Shown here: piece by piece, positions 16,004 to 25,091 of the stretch
Numbering within the stretch: the first letter of the stretch is position 1
How the letters are laid out: the number at the start of each line of letters is the position of its first letter
NCBI GenBank assembly: GCA_001898235.1
Contig: MKTN01000033.1
Span: 1-64,000, forward strand
Reading direction: 5' to 3'
Source of the DNA: Gammaproteobacteria bacterium 39-13
Lineage (GTDB): Bacteria; Pseudomonadota; Gammaproteobacteria; Berkiellales; Berkiellaceae
Length of the DNA: 64,000 bases
Notes under the pieces: generated by a model
Told to the model about the DNA's origin: nothing
Databases searched by the model: none
Seen by the model: only the letters and a program-made list of their open reading frames with translations
Made by a program: the position numbers and the translations under genes

Positions 16004-17956
16004 ATGGCAGCAAAAAATGTCGTCATTGGTATCGACTTAGGGACCACCAACTCCTGTGTGGCCATTATGGAAAATGGTAAACCACGCGTGATTGAAAACA
16101 GTGAAGGTGATAGAACAACGCCTTCTATTGTTGCAATGACGGAAGATGGAGAGCGTCTGGTCGGACAAACTGCAAAGCGCCAAGCTGTTAGTAACCACCA
16201 GTATACGTTTAACGCTGTTAAACGTTTAATTGGTCGCAAATTTGATGATCCTAATCTGCGTGACAGCCATATCGCTTATAAAATCGTAAAAGCAGATAAT
16301 GGTGATGCGTGGGTAGAAGGTCGTAATAATGAAAAATTAGCGCCACCACAAATTTCCGCGCTGGTCTTGGCCAAGATGAAAAAGACGGCTGAAGACTATT
16401 TGGGACATGAAGTGAAAGAGGCTGTTATTACTGTCCCTGCTTACTTCAATGATTCACAGCGCCAAGCGACCAAGGACGCAGGTAAAATTGCCGGCCTTGA
16501 TGTGAAGCGTATCATTAACGAACCTACTGCAGCGGCATTAGCATTTGGTTTAGACAAAAAATCAGGTGATTCCATTGTTGCTGTTTACGATTTGGGTGGT
16601 GGTACCTTCGACGTTTCCATCATTGAAATTGCAGATATCGATGGCGAGCAACAATTTGAAGTACTTGCTACAAACGGTGACACCCATTTAGGCGGTGAAG
16701 ATTTTGATGACAGAATTATTCAATATCTTGTTGATGAATTTAAAAAAGACACAGGCGCTGATCTACGCAAAGATCCATTAGCATTACAACGTTTGAAAGA
16801 AGCGGCAGAAAAGGCAAAAATCGAACTTTCTTCACGTGAGCAAACAGATATTAATTTGCCTTATATCACAGCAGATGCCAGTGGTCCTAAACACATGAAC
16901 ATTCGCTTGTCACGAGCGAAATTTGAATCTTTAGTTGATGATTTGATTCAACGCACATTAACGCCTTGCCGTACTGCATTAAAAGATGCGGGCAAATCCG
17001 AAAAAGATATCACCTCTGTTATCTTGGTCGGTGGACAAACCCGTATGCCTAAAGTACAGGCTGCCGTTGAACAATTTTTTGGCAAACCTCCTCGCAAAGA
17101 CGTGAACCCAGATGAAGCTGTTGCTATCGGCGCGGCCATTCAGGGCGCAGTATTGTCAGGTGAAGTCAAAGATATCTTATTATTAGACGTCACTCCGCTT
17201 TCCTTAGGTATCGAAACCATGGGTGGCGTGATGACAAAGTTGATTGAAAAAAATACAACGATCCCAACAAAGAAAAGCCAGATTTTCTCAACAGCAGAAG
17301 ATAGCCAAACGGCTGTGACTGTGCGCATATTCCAAGGTGAACGTGAGCAAGCAGCAGCAAATAAATTCTTAGGGCAATTTGATTTAACGAATATTCCTCC
17401 CTCACCACGTGGCGTACCACAAATCGAAGTAACTTTTGATATAGACGCTAATGGTATCTTGCATGTATCGGCTAAAGATAAGGCGACAGGCAAAGAGCAA
17501 TCTATGCAAGTTAAACCCTCTAGCGGTTTAAATGATGCTGAAATCGACAAGATGGTTCGCGATGCAAAAGAGCACGAGGCTGAAGATAAGCAGTTCCATG
17601 AGTTGGCTAGCGCTAAGAACCATGCTGACAGCCTCATTCATGCAACCGAGAAATCCCTCAAGGATTTGGGTGAGAAAGTTGAACCTAAAGAGCGCGCTGA
17701 TATTGAATCCGCAATGTCTGATTTGAAGACAGCAATTAAGAGCAACGATAAGCATGTTATCGATACCAAGACCCAAGCGCTTTCTGAAGTTGCAGGGAAA
17801 ATGGCACAACGTGTTTATGGTGCAGGCGCTGGTGGCGACGGTCAAGGACCACAAGGCAGCCAAGGGGGTGAAGGTGCAAGTCATGCTGACAAAGGAAAAG
17901 CTGATGACGTCGTTGATGCAGAATTTGAAGAAGTGAAGGACAATAAGCAACAATAA
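16004..17956 (+). CDS. dnaK: Chaperone DnaK (Hsp70)
   Basis: 650 residues. ATP-driven folding chaperone. The ATPase domain shows [12 protein letters not shown] at the start, [31 protein letters not shown] and [11 protein letters not shown]; the linker and substrate domain begin near [20 protein letters not shown]; the helical lid ends in a Gly/Gln-rich tail and the conserved [12 protein letters not shown] end. Own sigma-32 promoter upstream; two tandem hairpins lie between it and dnaJ. Confidence 0.99.
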   Translation: MAAKNVVIGIDLGTTNSCVAIMENGKPRVIENSEGDRTTPSIVAMTEDGERLVGQTAKRQAVSNHQYTFNAVKRLIGRKFDDPNLRDSHIAYKIVKADNGDAWVEGRNNEKLAPPQISALVLAKMKKTAEDYLGHEVKEAVITVPAYFNDSQRQATKDAGKIAGLDVKRIINEPTAAALAFGLDKKSGDSIVAVYDLGGGTFDVSIIEIADIDGEQQFEVLATNGDTHLGGEDFDDRIIQYLVDEFKKDTGADLRKDPLALQRLKEAAEKAKIELSSREQTDINLPYITADASGPKHMNIRLSRAKFESLVDDLIQRTLTPCRTALKDAGKSEKDITSVILVGGQTRMPKVQAAVEQFFGKPPRKDVNPDEAVAIGAAIQGAVLSGEVKDILLLDVTPLSLGIETMGGVMTKLIEKNTTIPTKKSQIFSTAEDSQTAVTVRIFQGEREQAAANKFLGQFDLTNIPPSPRGVPQIEVTFDIDANGILHVSAKDKATGKEQSMQVKPSSGLNDAEIDKMVRDAKEHEAEDKQFHELASAKNHADSLIHATEKSLKDLGEKVEPKERADIESAMSDLKTAIKSNDKHVIDTKTQALSEVAGKMAQRVYGAGAGGDGQGPQGSQGGEGASHADKGKADDVVDAEFEEVKDNKQQ

Positions 17957-18027
17957 TAAGAAAAACCTCTCTTCTTATTGTTGTTGTTGGCATAAATCGG
18001 CGTAAAGGTTTCTTTGCGCCTTTATGC
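17948..18027 (+). promoter_or_regulatory. Two tandem hairpins between dnaK and dnaJ
   Basis: The first stem is 15 bp with one G-U pair (17948-17962 and 17972-17986) and spans the dnaK stop codon. The second (17990-17996 with 17999-18002, pairing with 18017-18027) has 11 bp and a 2-nt bulge. Neither has a strong U run, so partial termination or protection of the dnaK 3' end, lowering dnaJ output, is more likely than full termination. Confidence 0.6.
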
Positions 18028-18062
18028 TTTCTGGAAACCAGAAAAATGGTGCGGATTATTAA

Positions 18063-19172
18063 ATGTCAAAGCAAGATTATTATGAAATTTTAGGGGTTTC
18101 CCGTGATGCAAGCGATGGGGATATCAAAAAAGCCTATCGTCGCATGGCAATGAAATACCATCCTGATAGAACTTCTGGCGATAAAAGTGCAGAAGAAAAA
18201 TTTAAAGCTGCAACGCATGCTTATGAAGTGCTTTCTGATCCACAAAAACGTCGTGCTTATGATCAATTTGGTCATGCTGGCGTTGATCAGCAAGGAATGG
18301 GCGGTGGTGGCCCAGGTGGTTTTGGTGACATTTTTAATGATATTTTTGCAGATATTTTTGGGGGCGGGGCAGGACGTCGCGAAGCCAGAGGGGCAGATTT
18401 ACGTTATAGCTTAGAGCTGACCCTAGAAGATGCTGTGCGCGGTACCAATGTCACAATTCAAGTGCCAACTTGGGTGGAATGCCAATCCTGTCATGGTTCT
18501 GGTGCCAATAAGGGCAGTAAACCTACTACCTGTCATAGCTGTCATGGGCATGGACAAATTCGTATTCAACAAGGATTTTTTTCCTTGCAGCAAACCTGCC
18601 CAACTTGTCGAGGATCGGGACAGATCATTACAGATCCTTGTCGTCCTTGCCACGGTCAAGGGCGTGTTCGTGATGAAAAGAAACTGCAAGTCAAAATTCC
18701 ACCAGGCGTTGATGATAATGATCGTATTCGTCTCAACGGTGAAGGTGAAGCAGCTCCTCAAGGGGGGATGCCTGGGGATCTTTATGTTGAAATTCATATC
18801 CAAGAACATCCTATCTTTCAAAGACAAGGCGAGCATTTGTATTGTGAGGTCCCCATTAGTTTTGTGACTGCCGCTTTAGGGGGAGATTTAGAAGTCCCTA
18901 CGCTAAATGGTAGGGTAAAACTACATATACCGTCCGAAACCCAAACAGGCAAAGTATTTAAAATAAGTGGCAAAGGGGTTAGGACAGTACGGGGCAGCGC
19001 GCATGGCGATTTACTTTGCCGTGTCATCGTTGAAACACCTGTGGATTTAAGCCGCAAGCAAAAGGAAATTCTACGAGAATTTGAAGGTGCTGTAGATGCG
19101 CAAAAGAATAGCCCTAGAGTCAATAAATGGTTTGATAGGGTGAAAGATTTTTTCGATAAAATGAAATTTTAA
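18063..19172 (+). CDS. dnaJ: Co-chaperone DnaJ (Hsp40)
   Basis: 369 residues. It stimulates DnaK ATPase and delivers substrates. The J domain (1-70) carries the obligatory HPD triad ([10 protein letters not shown]); a short Gly/Phe-rich region ([10 protein letters not shown]) follows; four zinc-finger motifs of CxxCxGxG type ([32 protein letters not shown]) occupy about 140-210; and the C-terminal substrate-binding part follows. Full-length class A DnaJ. Transcribed with dnaK through two hairpins. Confidence 0.98.
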   Translation: MSKQDYYEILGVSRDASDGDIKKAYRRMAMKYHPDRTSGDKSAEEKFKAATHAYEVLSDPQKRRAYDQFGHAGVDQQGMGGGGPGGFGDIFNDIFADIFGGGAGRREARGADLRYSLELTLEDAVRGTNVTIQVPTWVECQSCHGSGANKGSKPTTCHSCHGHGQIRIQQGFFSLQQTCPTCRGSGQIITDPCRPCHGQGRVRDEKKLQVKIPPGVDDNDRIRLNGEGEAAPQGGMPGDLYVEIHIQEHPIFQRQGEHLYCEVPISFVTAALGGDLEVPTLNGRVKLHIPSETQTGKVFKISGKGVRTVRGSAHGDLLCRVIVETPVDLSRKQKEILREFEGAVDAQKNSPRVNKWFDRVKDFFDKMKF

Positions 19173-19239
19173 TTGATTTTCCTTTTTTTACAGTAGATTT
19201 ATTTTCTCTTTTCTTTATGTGAGCGTAGCGAACCATTCT

Positions 19240-19372
19240 CCCACTTTAGAAAAGGGGGAAGCGCGTGCAAAGCATGCGCAGGGGGATTTTTGAAGTGGTG
19301 CGAACTATAAAATCCCCCGCTCGCTGCGCGAGCTGCCCCCTTTACGAAAGTGGGCGTTGAGCGCTTCGCGCT
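19240..19372. repeat. Cloverleaf-like palindromic intergenic repeat (MITE/REP-like)
   Basis: An outer stem (19240-19258 with 19336-19354, 17 of 19 matching) encloses three hairpins: 19261-19279 (8 bp, one G-U), 19281-19290 with 19309-19318 (10 bp perfect) and 19319-19333 (5 bp). A further small hairpin AGCGC-TTC-GCGCT lies at 19360-19372. The element is GC-richer than the surroundings and fills the dnaJ-dapB gap. It carries no open frame of interest, so a non-autonomous mobile palindrome is the likeliest nature. Confidence 0.75.
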
Positions 19373-19424
19373 AATACGCAAGTAGAGATAAATGAACAAA
19401 CATGTCACATAAGGAAGTAAACAT

Positions 19425-20231
19425 ATGCTAAGGTTGGCTATTGCAGGTTGTAGTGGACGTATGGGTATCGCCCTGATTCATGCGGCATTGGCAAGCGAAG
19501 GGATAAAGCTAACGGCTGCAACAGTTTCTGCACACAATCCGCTCAAAAATACTGACGTCGGCACTATTGCTAAGGTAACCCCTTTAGAATTTAAGCCTGT
19601 CGATGATTTGTCGCTTGTGAGGGATAATTTCGACACCCTCATTGATTTCACCACGCCAGAGGCGACAATGGCTAATTTAAAAGTATGTCAACGCTATGGT
19701 AAAAAAATGGTGATTGGTACCACTGGATTTAATGGTGAACAAAAAGCATTGATTCAGGAAATGAGCCAAGAGCTTGCTATTGTATTTTCACCGAATATGA
19801 GTATTGGTGTTAATTTATGTTTTGAATTGCTTAAACAAGCTGCAAAAGTTTTAGGTGAAAGCGTAGATATCGAAATTATTGAGGCCCACCATCGGCATAA
19901 AGTCGATGCACCCTCAGGTACTGCCTTAAAAATGGGTGAAGTGATCTGTGATGTGCTTGATCGGAATTTAGAAAAAGTTGCAATCTATGATCGCAATGGG
20001 ATCACAGCGCCAAGAGAGCGCCAAACTATAGGTTTTTCTACAATTCGTGCAGGAGACATCGTTGGTGAACACACAGTAATGTTTGCAGCCGATGGGGAGC
20101 GTGTTGAGATTAGCCATCGTGCTTCAAGTCGAAACGGTTTTGCAATGGGAGCAATACGTGCGGCAAAATGGTTAGAATCGAAGAAAGAAGGTCTTTATTC
20201 TATGGCCGATGTATTGTTTGAAAAACCATGA
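19425..20231 (+). CDS. dapB: 4-hydroxy-tetrahydrodipicolinate reductase
   Basis: 268 residues. It reduces hydroxy-tetrahydrodipicolinate in lysine and diaminopimelate synthesis. Seen: the N-terminal nucleotide-binding GCSGRMG loop, GTTGFNG, and the catalytic/substrate segment IEAHHRHKVDAPSGTA. Ribosome site AAGGA precedes the ATG. Its stop overlaps the next start by 4 bp (ATGA). In Legionella-like genomes carA follows dapB; here a YjbQ-family gene and a 6-kb insertion separate them. Confidence 0.97.
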   Translation: MLRLAIAGCSGRMGIALIHAALASEGIKLTAATVSAHNPLKNTDVGTIAKVTPLEFKPVDDLSLVRDNFDTLIDFTTPEATMANLKVCQRYGKKMVIGTTGFNGEQKALIQEMSQELAIVFSPNMSIGVNLCFELLKQAAKVLGESVDIEIIEAHHRHKVDAPSGTALKMGEVICDVLDRNLEKVAIYDRNGITAPRERQTIGFSTIRAGDIVGEHTVMFAADGERVEISHRASSRNGFAMGAIRAAKWLESKKEGLYSMADVLFEKP

Positions 20232-20647
20232 GTATTATTCATCAGGAAATTCTAAAAATACCAACTCGTGCTTATCATACTGTGGAGATGACAGCAGAGG
20301 TGGGAGCAATTATCAAACAACATGCCATCAAGTGGGGCATTTGCCATTTATTTGTTCGCCATACTAGTGCTTCACTCTTGATTTGTGAAAATGCCGATCC
20401 GACTGTACGTCAGGATTTAGAAAATTTTCTAAGACGGTTAGTACCTGAAGGAGATCCTCTATTTTTACATCAAACCGAAGGCCCCGATGATATGCCAGCG
20501 CATATTCGCACCATTTTAACGCAGACCAGCTTGAGTATTCCCATTCAAAATAACAGTTTACTGCTAGGGATCTGGCAAGGAATTTATCTTTATGAGCACC
20601 GGGGCCAAGCTTTCACCAGAGAAGTCGTATTGACATTGCAGAGCTAA
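20228..20647 (+). CDS. YjbQ/UPF0047 family protein
   Basis: 139 residues, a compact single-domain protein with the UPF0047 signatures HLFVRHTSASLLICENADPTVRQD and GIWQGIYLYEHRG. E. coli YjbQ has weak thiamine-phosphate synthase activity, and the physiological role is unclear. The conserved His of the HTSAS motif and a late Glu-His pair are present. It is translationally coupled to dapB (ATGA overlap) and is the last gene of the heat-shock/dapB run, ending at a strong hairpin. Confidence 0.9.
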   Translation: MSIIHQEILKIPTRAYHTVEMTAEVGAIIKQHAIKWGICHLFVRHTSASLLICENADPTVRQDLENFLRRLVPEGDPLFLHQTEGPDDMPAHIRTILTQTSLSIPIQNNSLLLGIWQGIYLYEHRGQAFTREVVLTLQS

Positions 20648-20651
20648 AATA

Positions 20652-20678
20652 CCCGCTTAAGGTGTAACCTTAAGCGGG
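20652..20678. terminator. Perfect hairpin between convergent genes
   Basis: An 11-bp perfect stem CCCGCTTAAGG/CCTTAAGCGGG with a TGTAA loop, between the stop of the YjbQ-type gene and that of the RAP-domain gene. The minus-strand side is followed by U-rich sequence, so it probably serves both directions. Confidence 0.75.
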
Positions 20679-20684
20679 AGACTC

Positions 20685-23414
20685 TTAGGTAAAATGATTT
20701 CTAATATCAGAATGAGTGATGGTGCTATCGTCAGTATGAGTGCTCATACTTGACGAAGGTGTGCCAGTGTAAGGATATGAAGGGTAAGTATTTTGATGAC
20801 TACTACTTACCGGATAAGGATAATAGCAACCACCATAGTAGGCATAAGAAGGTAAATAGCTGGGCATTCCGTGAGGAGAATACGGCATTGGTGGTGTAGG
20901 GTATAGCATTGTTGTTGGTGTAGGGTACATTGATGGCGTGTGCGTGTGATAAGGGAGCCCGCTTGTCATGGCTTGATAACCAGGAGTGAAGGCTCTTGGC
21001 ACAGGGGGAGCACTTAACATAAGAGAAAGCGAAGCTTCAAGTTGCGTTGCAGCATCTAAATTCTCTTGTAGCGCAGACATCGTCTCATGGCTTACTGCAC
21101 CAATAGCTTGATCTAGCTTATTAATATCGTCGCATAAGCTCTCGCCTATCGTCGGTGCTTTTAAAGCGTTTTCAAGCTTCAACTTACTTTCTATTGCCTC
21201 ATCAAGCTTCATTTTAATTTGAATGATCTCTTCTGCTTTTGGACGTTTATTTTGTAGATGTCTGATGGTTGATTCAAGTTGTTTTATTTCAGAATGAATT
21301 GATTTCAGCGTTTTTTCTACAATCGAATATTCAGTTTCAAGCATACCTTTAGCTGTTTCAATTTTTTCGCGTTCTTGCTTAATCTCAATTCTGCTTGGTC
21401 CTTTATATTCGCTCTTTTTGTTAGCGGAAATAGCTTCATTTAATGCATCTTCATGGCTTTTAAGTAATTGCAAATCTAAAAATTTCTGATGGATTTTAGT
21501 TCGAATTACATCTAAAGAACTATTGGTTTCCTCTTCAGTTAGAGTTTTACTGAAAATTATTTTTTCCAGCTTTTGAATTTCTTCTTGAATTTTTTCATCT
21601 GCATTGATTAATTCCGAAGATTTCAATTCTAAAAATGCTATTGCATTATTGACATCAAGTAACACAGAAGAAATATGCGCCATTTTTTCTGCTTGTGGAA
21701 AATCAAAATTGCTTGCTTGCTTCAAGGCGTCATCTAAAAGTGTTTGATAAGAATTTGCATATTTTTGACTTTCAACAGAATATTGATAAAAATCATTCGC
21801 AAAATCATATTCCTTTTGATATTCGGTAACAGAAATCCCCCGGCTGGAAAGCTTTTGCAAATGCTGTTTGATGGCCATCAGTTTTTCACCAAAAATTTGG
21901 GTTTTTTTCCGTGCCAATGGTAAAGAATCACCTAGTTTTCTCTGTGCATTTTCATAACTTTCCTTGTTCGTGATAAAAGCATGAATGACGTGAATATCTT
22001 CGCGTGTGTTAGCTTCATATGAAGGAATAATAATTTTTTCTATCAAAAATGTTTCCGCTACTTTGGCATCTTTTTGATTGTTAGTAAAAGTGATTAATTG
22101 CCAGCCGTCATTTTTAAAACAATGATCGCGTAGTAACGTTCTTTGCGTAGTAGTCTGTGTTCCCACGTACTTATGATATCTATCGCCATCGACTTGGATG
22201 CAGGCCTTAACCGCAGGAGTTTGATAGGTAATATCTGACTCTAAGCCCAATGACTCACAAATAGGATTATGAGGATCAAACCTAGTCGGATCAATAGGGT
22301 AGTTTTGTGCAAGCATTTCTGCTGTGCTCACTAAGGTTCTGTGTATTTCAACTTCAAAATCAGAGCCATGAGCGCTTTCACTAAATTGCTCAATAAAAGG
22401 TTCGATTGTTTGTGATAAGTTTTCAGGGAAAACTTCAGGGTAAATATTTCTAATCTGAAATAGCTGTTGTGCTAAAGATCGATTACTTAATGGATTTGTT
22501 TTGAGTTGGTTTTCAATAACTTGCAACAATACGTCTGCTTCGCTAGCTTTTAAATAGGTAAGAAATTTGTCTTCGCTGCGCGAAAGGAGAATAACAGAAT
22601 GCATAATTCTTATTAGTGCATCTGCAGACCAAGAAGTGGGATTGGATAATATAGCTTTTAGGCTAGCATTAACAATACCATCAATTGGACGATTATATTC
22701 GGTAAATGTTGGTATAAAACCTGAATCGCGTTCTCTTGTTCTAAATTGATTGATATCAATATGCGTTAAACCTGTTAAGGTATAGGAAAGATGATTAGCC
22801 AGTCTGGGATCAAGCTTTCGTATAAAAAATGCAGTTCCTTTTTCTATCAAATTTTGCGTGATTTCTTTTAAAGAGACAGCATTCCCAAATCTTGGTTTGT
22901 AACTGGTTTTGAGTGGGATACAGAGCTTTCCAATAAGTTGTAATGTGTTGGCTTCAACGCATTGGCCGCGATCGAGCGTAAAACGATCTGAATCTAAACC
23001 CGCTTTAATACAAAGTGCTTCAACCACAAGTTTTGCAAAAGCGCCATATTCTGGCGTATCTTGACAATGGATAATCGATTTTTCGCCGCCGGGAAAATTT
23101 TTGATGAAATCGATTAAGGTTGCATTGAGCAATGCTAATGTTGTGCTTGGGCTATTTTTAACCTTGCTAAGTTGAGTGGCAAATGAACAAATATACTTAG
23201 CTGCAACAGATTTTAATAGTGCTTTTGCTTCATATGAATGCTGCAACGATGCATTACCGCCTGGGAAATTTTGTGTAAACCCTGAAGCGAATTTTGCAAA
23301 ATCTTCTGGCGTTGTGGTGGATTGTTGGCTCAACAATTTTAATTGAATTTTGTGCTTTTCAATATACTCATTTTTTCCTGGATTTGAAGGCGTTGTGTGC
23401 ATCGTAAATAACAT
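20685..23414 (-). CDS. RAP-domain-like coiled-coil protein, putative effector
   Basis: 909 residues. The N-terminal ~380 residues are helical, with two similar NFPGG-containing segments (about residues 45-60 and 100-115). At about 400-450 lies a segment ending in DGDRYHKYVGTQTTTQRTLLRDH followed by GWQLITFTNN. This is the layout of the RAP domain (a conserved D-G before a His/Tyr, then a string of charged helix and a GW-hydrophobic strand), an RNA-associated, nuclease-like fold found in organellar and some intracellular bacterial proteins. Residues ~480-780 are strong coiled coil. The last ~130 are Pro/Tyr/Ser-rich low complexity (many YP, PTP, PSY). No signal peptide. First of a three-gene accessory block inserted between dapB and carA. 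Start at 23414 has GTGGTGG upstream. Confidence 0.6.
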   Translation of the reverse strand: MLFTMHTTPSNPGKNEYIEKHKIQLKLLSQQSTTTPEDFAKFASGFTQNFPGGNASLQHSYEAKALLKSVAAKYICSFATQLSKVKNSPSTTLALLNATLIDFIKNFPGGEKSIIHCQDTPEYGAFAKLVVEALCIKAGLDSDRFTLDRGQCVEANTLQLIGKLCIPLKTSYKPRFGNAVSLKEITQNLIEKGTAFFIRKLDPRLANHLSYTLTGLTHIDINQFRTRERDSGFIPTFTEYNRPIDGIVNASLKAILSNPTSWSADALIRIMHSVILLSRSEDKFLTYLKASEADVLLQVIENQLKTNPLSNRSLAQQLFQIRNIYPEVFPENLSQTIEPFIEQFSESAHGSDFEVEIHRTLVSTAEMLAQNYPIDPTRFDPHNPICESLGLESDITYQTPAVKACIQVDGDRYHKYVGTQTTTQRTLLRDHCFKNDGWQLITFTNNQKDAKVAETFLIEKIIIPSYEANTREDIHVIHAFITNKESYENAQRKLGDSLPLARKKTQIFGEKLMAIKQHLQKLSSRGISVTEYQKEYDFANDFYQYSVESQKYANSYQTLLDDALKQASNFDFPQAEKMAHISSVLLDVNNAIAFLELKSSELINADEKIQEEIQKLEKIIFSKTLTEEETNSSLDVIRTKIHQKFLDLQLLKSHEDALNEAISANKKSEYKGPSRIEIKQEREKIETAKGMLETEYSIVEKTLKSIHSEIKQLESTIRHLQNKRPKAEEIIQIKMKLDEAIESKLKLENALKAPTIGESLCDDINKLDQAIGAVSHETMSALQENLDAATQLEASLSLMLSAPPVPRAFTPGYQAMTSGLPYHTHTPSMYPTPTTMLYPTPPMPYSPHGMPSYLPSYAYYGGCYYPYPVSSSHQNTYPSYPYTGTPSSSMSTHTDDSTITHSDIRNHFT

Positions 23415-23741
23415 TTTAAACCACCACTATTTCATTCTTTATACTAATTTTCGTTTAATATCGATAAGTTTGAATTGTAAGTTACTCGGCTTCGTTATTT
23501 CAATGTTATTGGTCAGGATGTAAGTGATTGAAAAAATTGAGGAAAAAAAAGATAAATGGCAAAGCGGTGAAAATAAGGGGATAAATGGTCGTCTTCATTT
23601 TTAGTAAACGTTTATTCACGATGAAATATTACTTCGTTAATCTGAAAATAAACGACGCTAAAGAAGTTTTTCGTTTAGTCTTTGCGTTCTCTTTTGGTAT
23701 ACTTTATCAACTTGCTTTGTAAAATAGATGTGAGTACACGA
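23415..23741. other. Divergent intergenic region
   Basis: 327 AT-rich bases between two divergent accessory genes. Apart from the promoter candidate listed next I see no gene or strong structure. Confidence 0.4.
23695..23703 (+). promoter_or_regulatory. Extended -10 promoter candidate
   Basis: TGG-TATACT at 23695-23703 fits an extended -10 element, about 38 nt before the ATG at 23742. No good -35 is visible. Confidence 0.4.
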
Positions 23742-24878
23742 ATGTTAGGTTTTCCCGCTGTTCCCCCTATTTCTTATCTTCCTCCCGTATTAGATGAACA
23801 AGAAAAAATATTATTAGCCAATATAGAAAATTCAGAGAAGCTAAATGAAATCCTTTTGAACTTGAGGGGAGAAAACTCAGTTATTCATGCCTTATTTGAG
23901 GCTAATTACCTAAGAGCTGCAAATGCACTTGCCCATAATCAGTATGCGTTGGATTTGAATCAAAGTGATCCATTTGGACGACCGTTTGTTCATCTTGTTT
24001 GTGATCAGAAAGATCTGAACTGGTTTTGTTGGCTCATCACTCGGGCAATCGATGGCGAGGTTAATTTACTGTCTTATTCAAAAGCCGGACAAAATATTTA
24101 CCATGCTAGCGCGCATAATACTGATCCTGTTTTTCTCACATTTTTGTTTAATGTTACAAAAGATAAAGACCATCTTTTTCGTATGAGTGAAGCAAATGAA
24201 AATCCGTTAATGATGGCAATACAATTTGATAATGCCCACTTCTTTGAATGCTATCTTAGATTTTTTCCGACTGAAACATTAGAATTTAAGGATCATCAAT
24301 CTCAAAATATATTGCATCTTATTGCAAGATATAATGCTGTCAATTGTTATCGTAAATTAAAACAGATGATTTCAAAGAGAGAATTGGCTGAATTAGAGAA
24401 CATGCAAAATGCAAAAGATGAATATCCACTCACTATTGCAAATGCAAATGCAAATTCATCTCAAGGTGTTTTTCAACACATGATGAATTACTGTCATGAA
24501 AATGGTATGCCTACCTTGATATGGTCTGCCTCTGTACATTTGGTTACACAGCATTTAGAGAATCTTTCTTTGCAAGAAGGGCCCTCAGCGAGTAGTGAGA
24601 AACCTTCATTAGCTAAGACTATTGAACTTCATATTTTGAATAAAACTGCTTTCAATGTAGATGATGTGGTTAATGCTGGAACGAATAGCTTTTTAGTAAA
24701 ATATGGCAAGGAACTGCCGACAGATCTTCATTCTGCCATTTATGACGCTATGAGTGAAATTGTTTCAGATATTGAGAAAGATGCTGTTAAAAACACAGTG
24801 GTTGATCAAGATGGAGATTTAACAGGCCTTTCTACAAAGTTACATCAAAACCGTAAATTACGGCAGTCATTTGCATAG
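23742..24878 (+). CDS. Ankyrin-like repeat protein
   Basis: 378 residues from the ATG at 23742. The middle shows degenerate ankyrin repeats: DPFGRPFVHLVCDQKDLNWF, AGQNIYHASAHNTDPVFLTFL, NENPLMMAIQFDNAHFFECYL and HQSQNILHLIARYNAVNCYRKL, about residues 65-230. The C-terminal ~140 residues are helical without a recognised domain. No signal peptide. The protein begins MLG, as do several other accessory proteins of this window. The frame is open to a TTG at 23682, but the putative -10 box lies between. Function unknown; ankyrin folds bind proteins. Confidence 0.7.
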   Translation: MLGFPAVPPISYLPPVLDEQEKILLANIENSEKLNEILLNLRGENSVIHALFEANYLRAANALAHNQYALDLNQSDPFGRPFVHLVCDQKDLNWFCWLITRAIDGEVNLLSYSKAGQNIYHASAHNTDPVFLTFLFNVTKDKDHLFRMSEANENPLMMAIQFDNAHFFECYLRFFPTETLEFKDHQSQNILHLIARYNAVNCYRKLKQMISKRELAELENMQNAKDEYPLTIANANANSSQGVFQHMMNYCHENGMPTLIWSASVHLVTQHLENLSLQEGPSASSEKPSLAKTIELHILNKTAFNVDDVVNAGTNSFLVKYGKELPTDLHSAIYDAMSEIVSDIEKDAVKNTVVDQDGDLTGLSTKLHQNRKLRQSFA

Positions 24879-25091
24879 TAAGGCAATGGCCTGCTGTTAG
24901 CTAAAGCAGTGGGCCTACACTAAAAATCCGGTTTTTCGCATCTCTTCTAACTTTTCAAGCATGCAATCTCATTGTATCGAAACTTCTAATCGTGTAATTC
25001 CCGCTTTTAATAATAAAAGGTTGATGGAATTTTTAGGGACTTTTAATAGTCATAATGGCATTGAAGTAAAAAAAGATAATGAGATGCTGCT
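24879..25091 (+). other. Short gap before the glycine-zipper gene
   Basis: A 76-codon frame crosses this interval but continues as an out-of-frame reading inside the next gene, so I do not call it. The region presumably carries the promoter. Confidence 0.3.

Noticed and set aside
17528-17993. Several antisense and out-of-frame ORFs in dnaK
   Set aside because: Shadows of a strongly conserved gene with biased codons.
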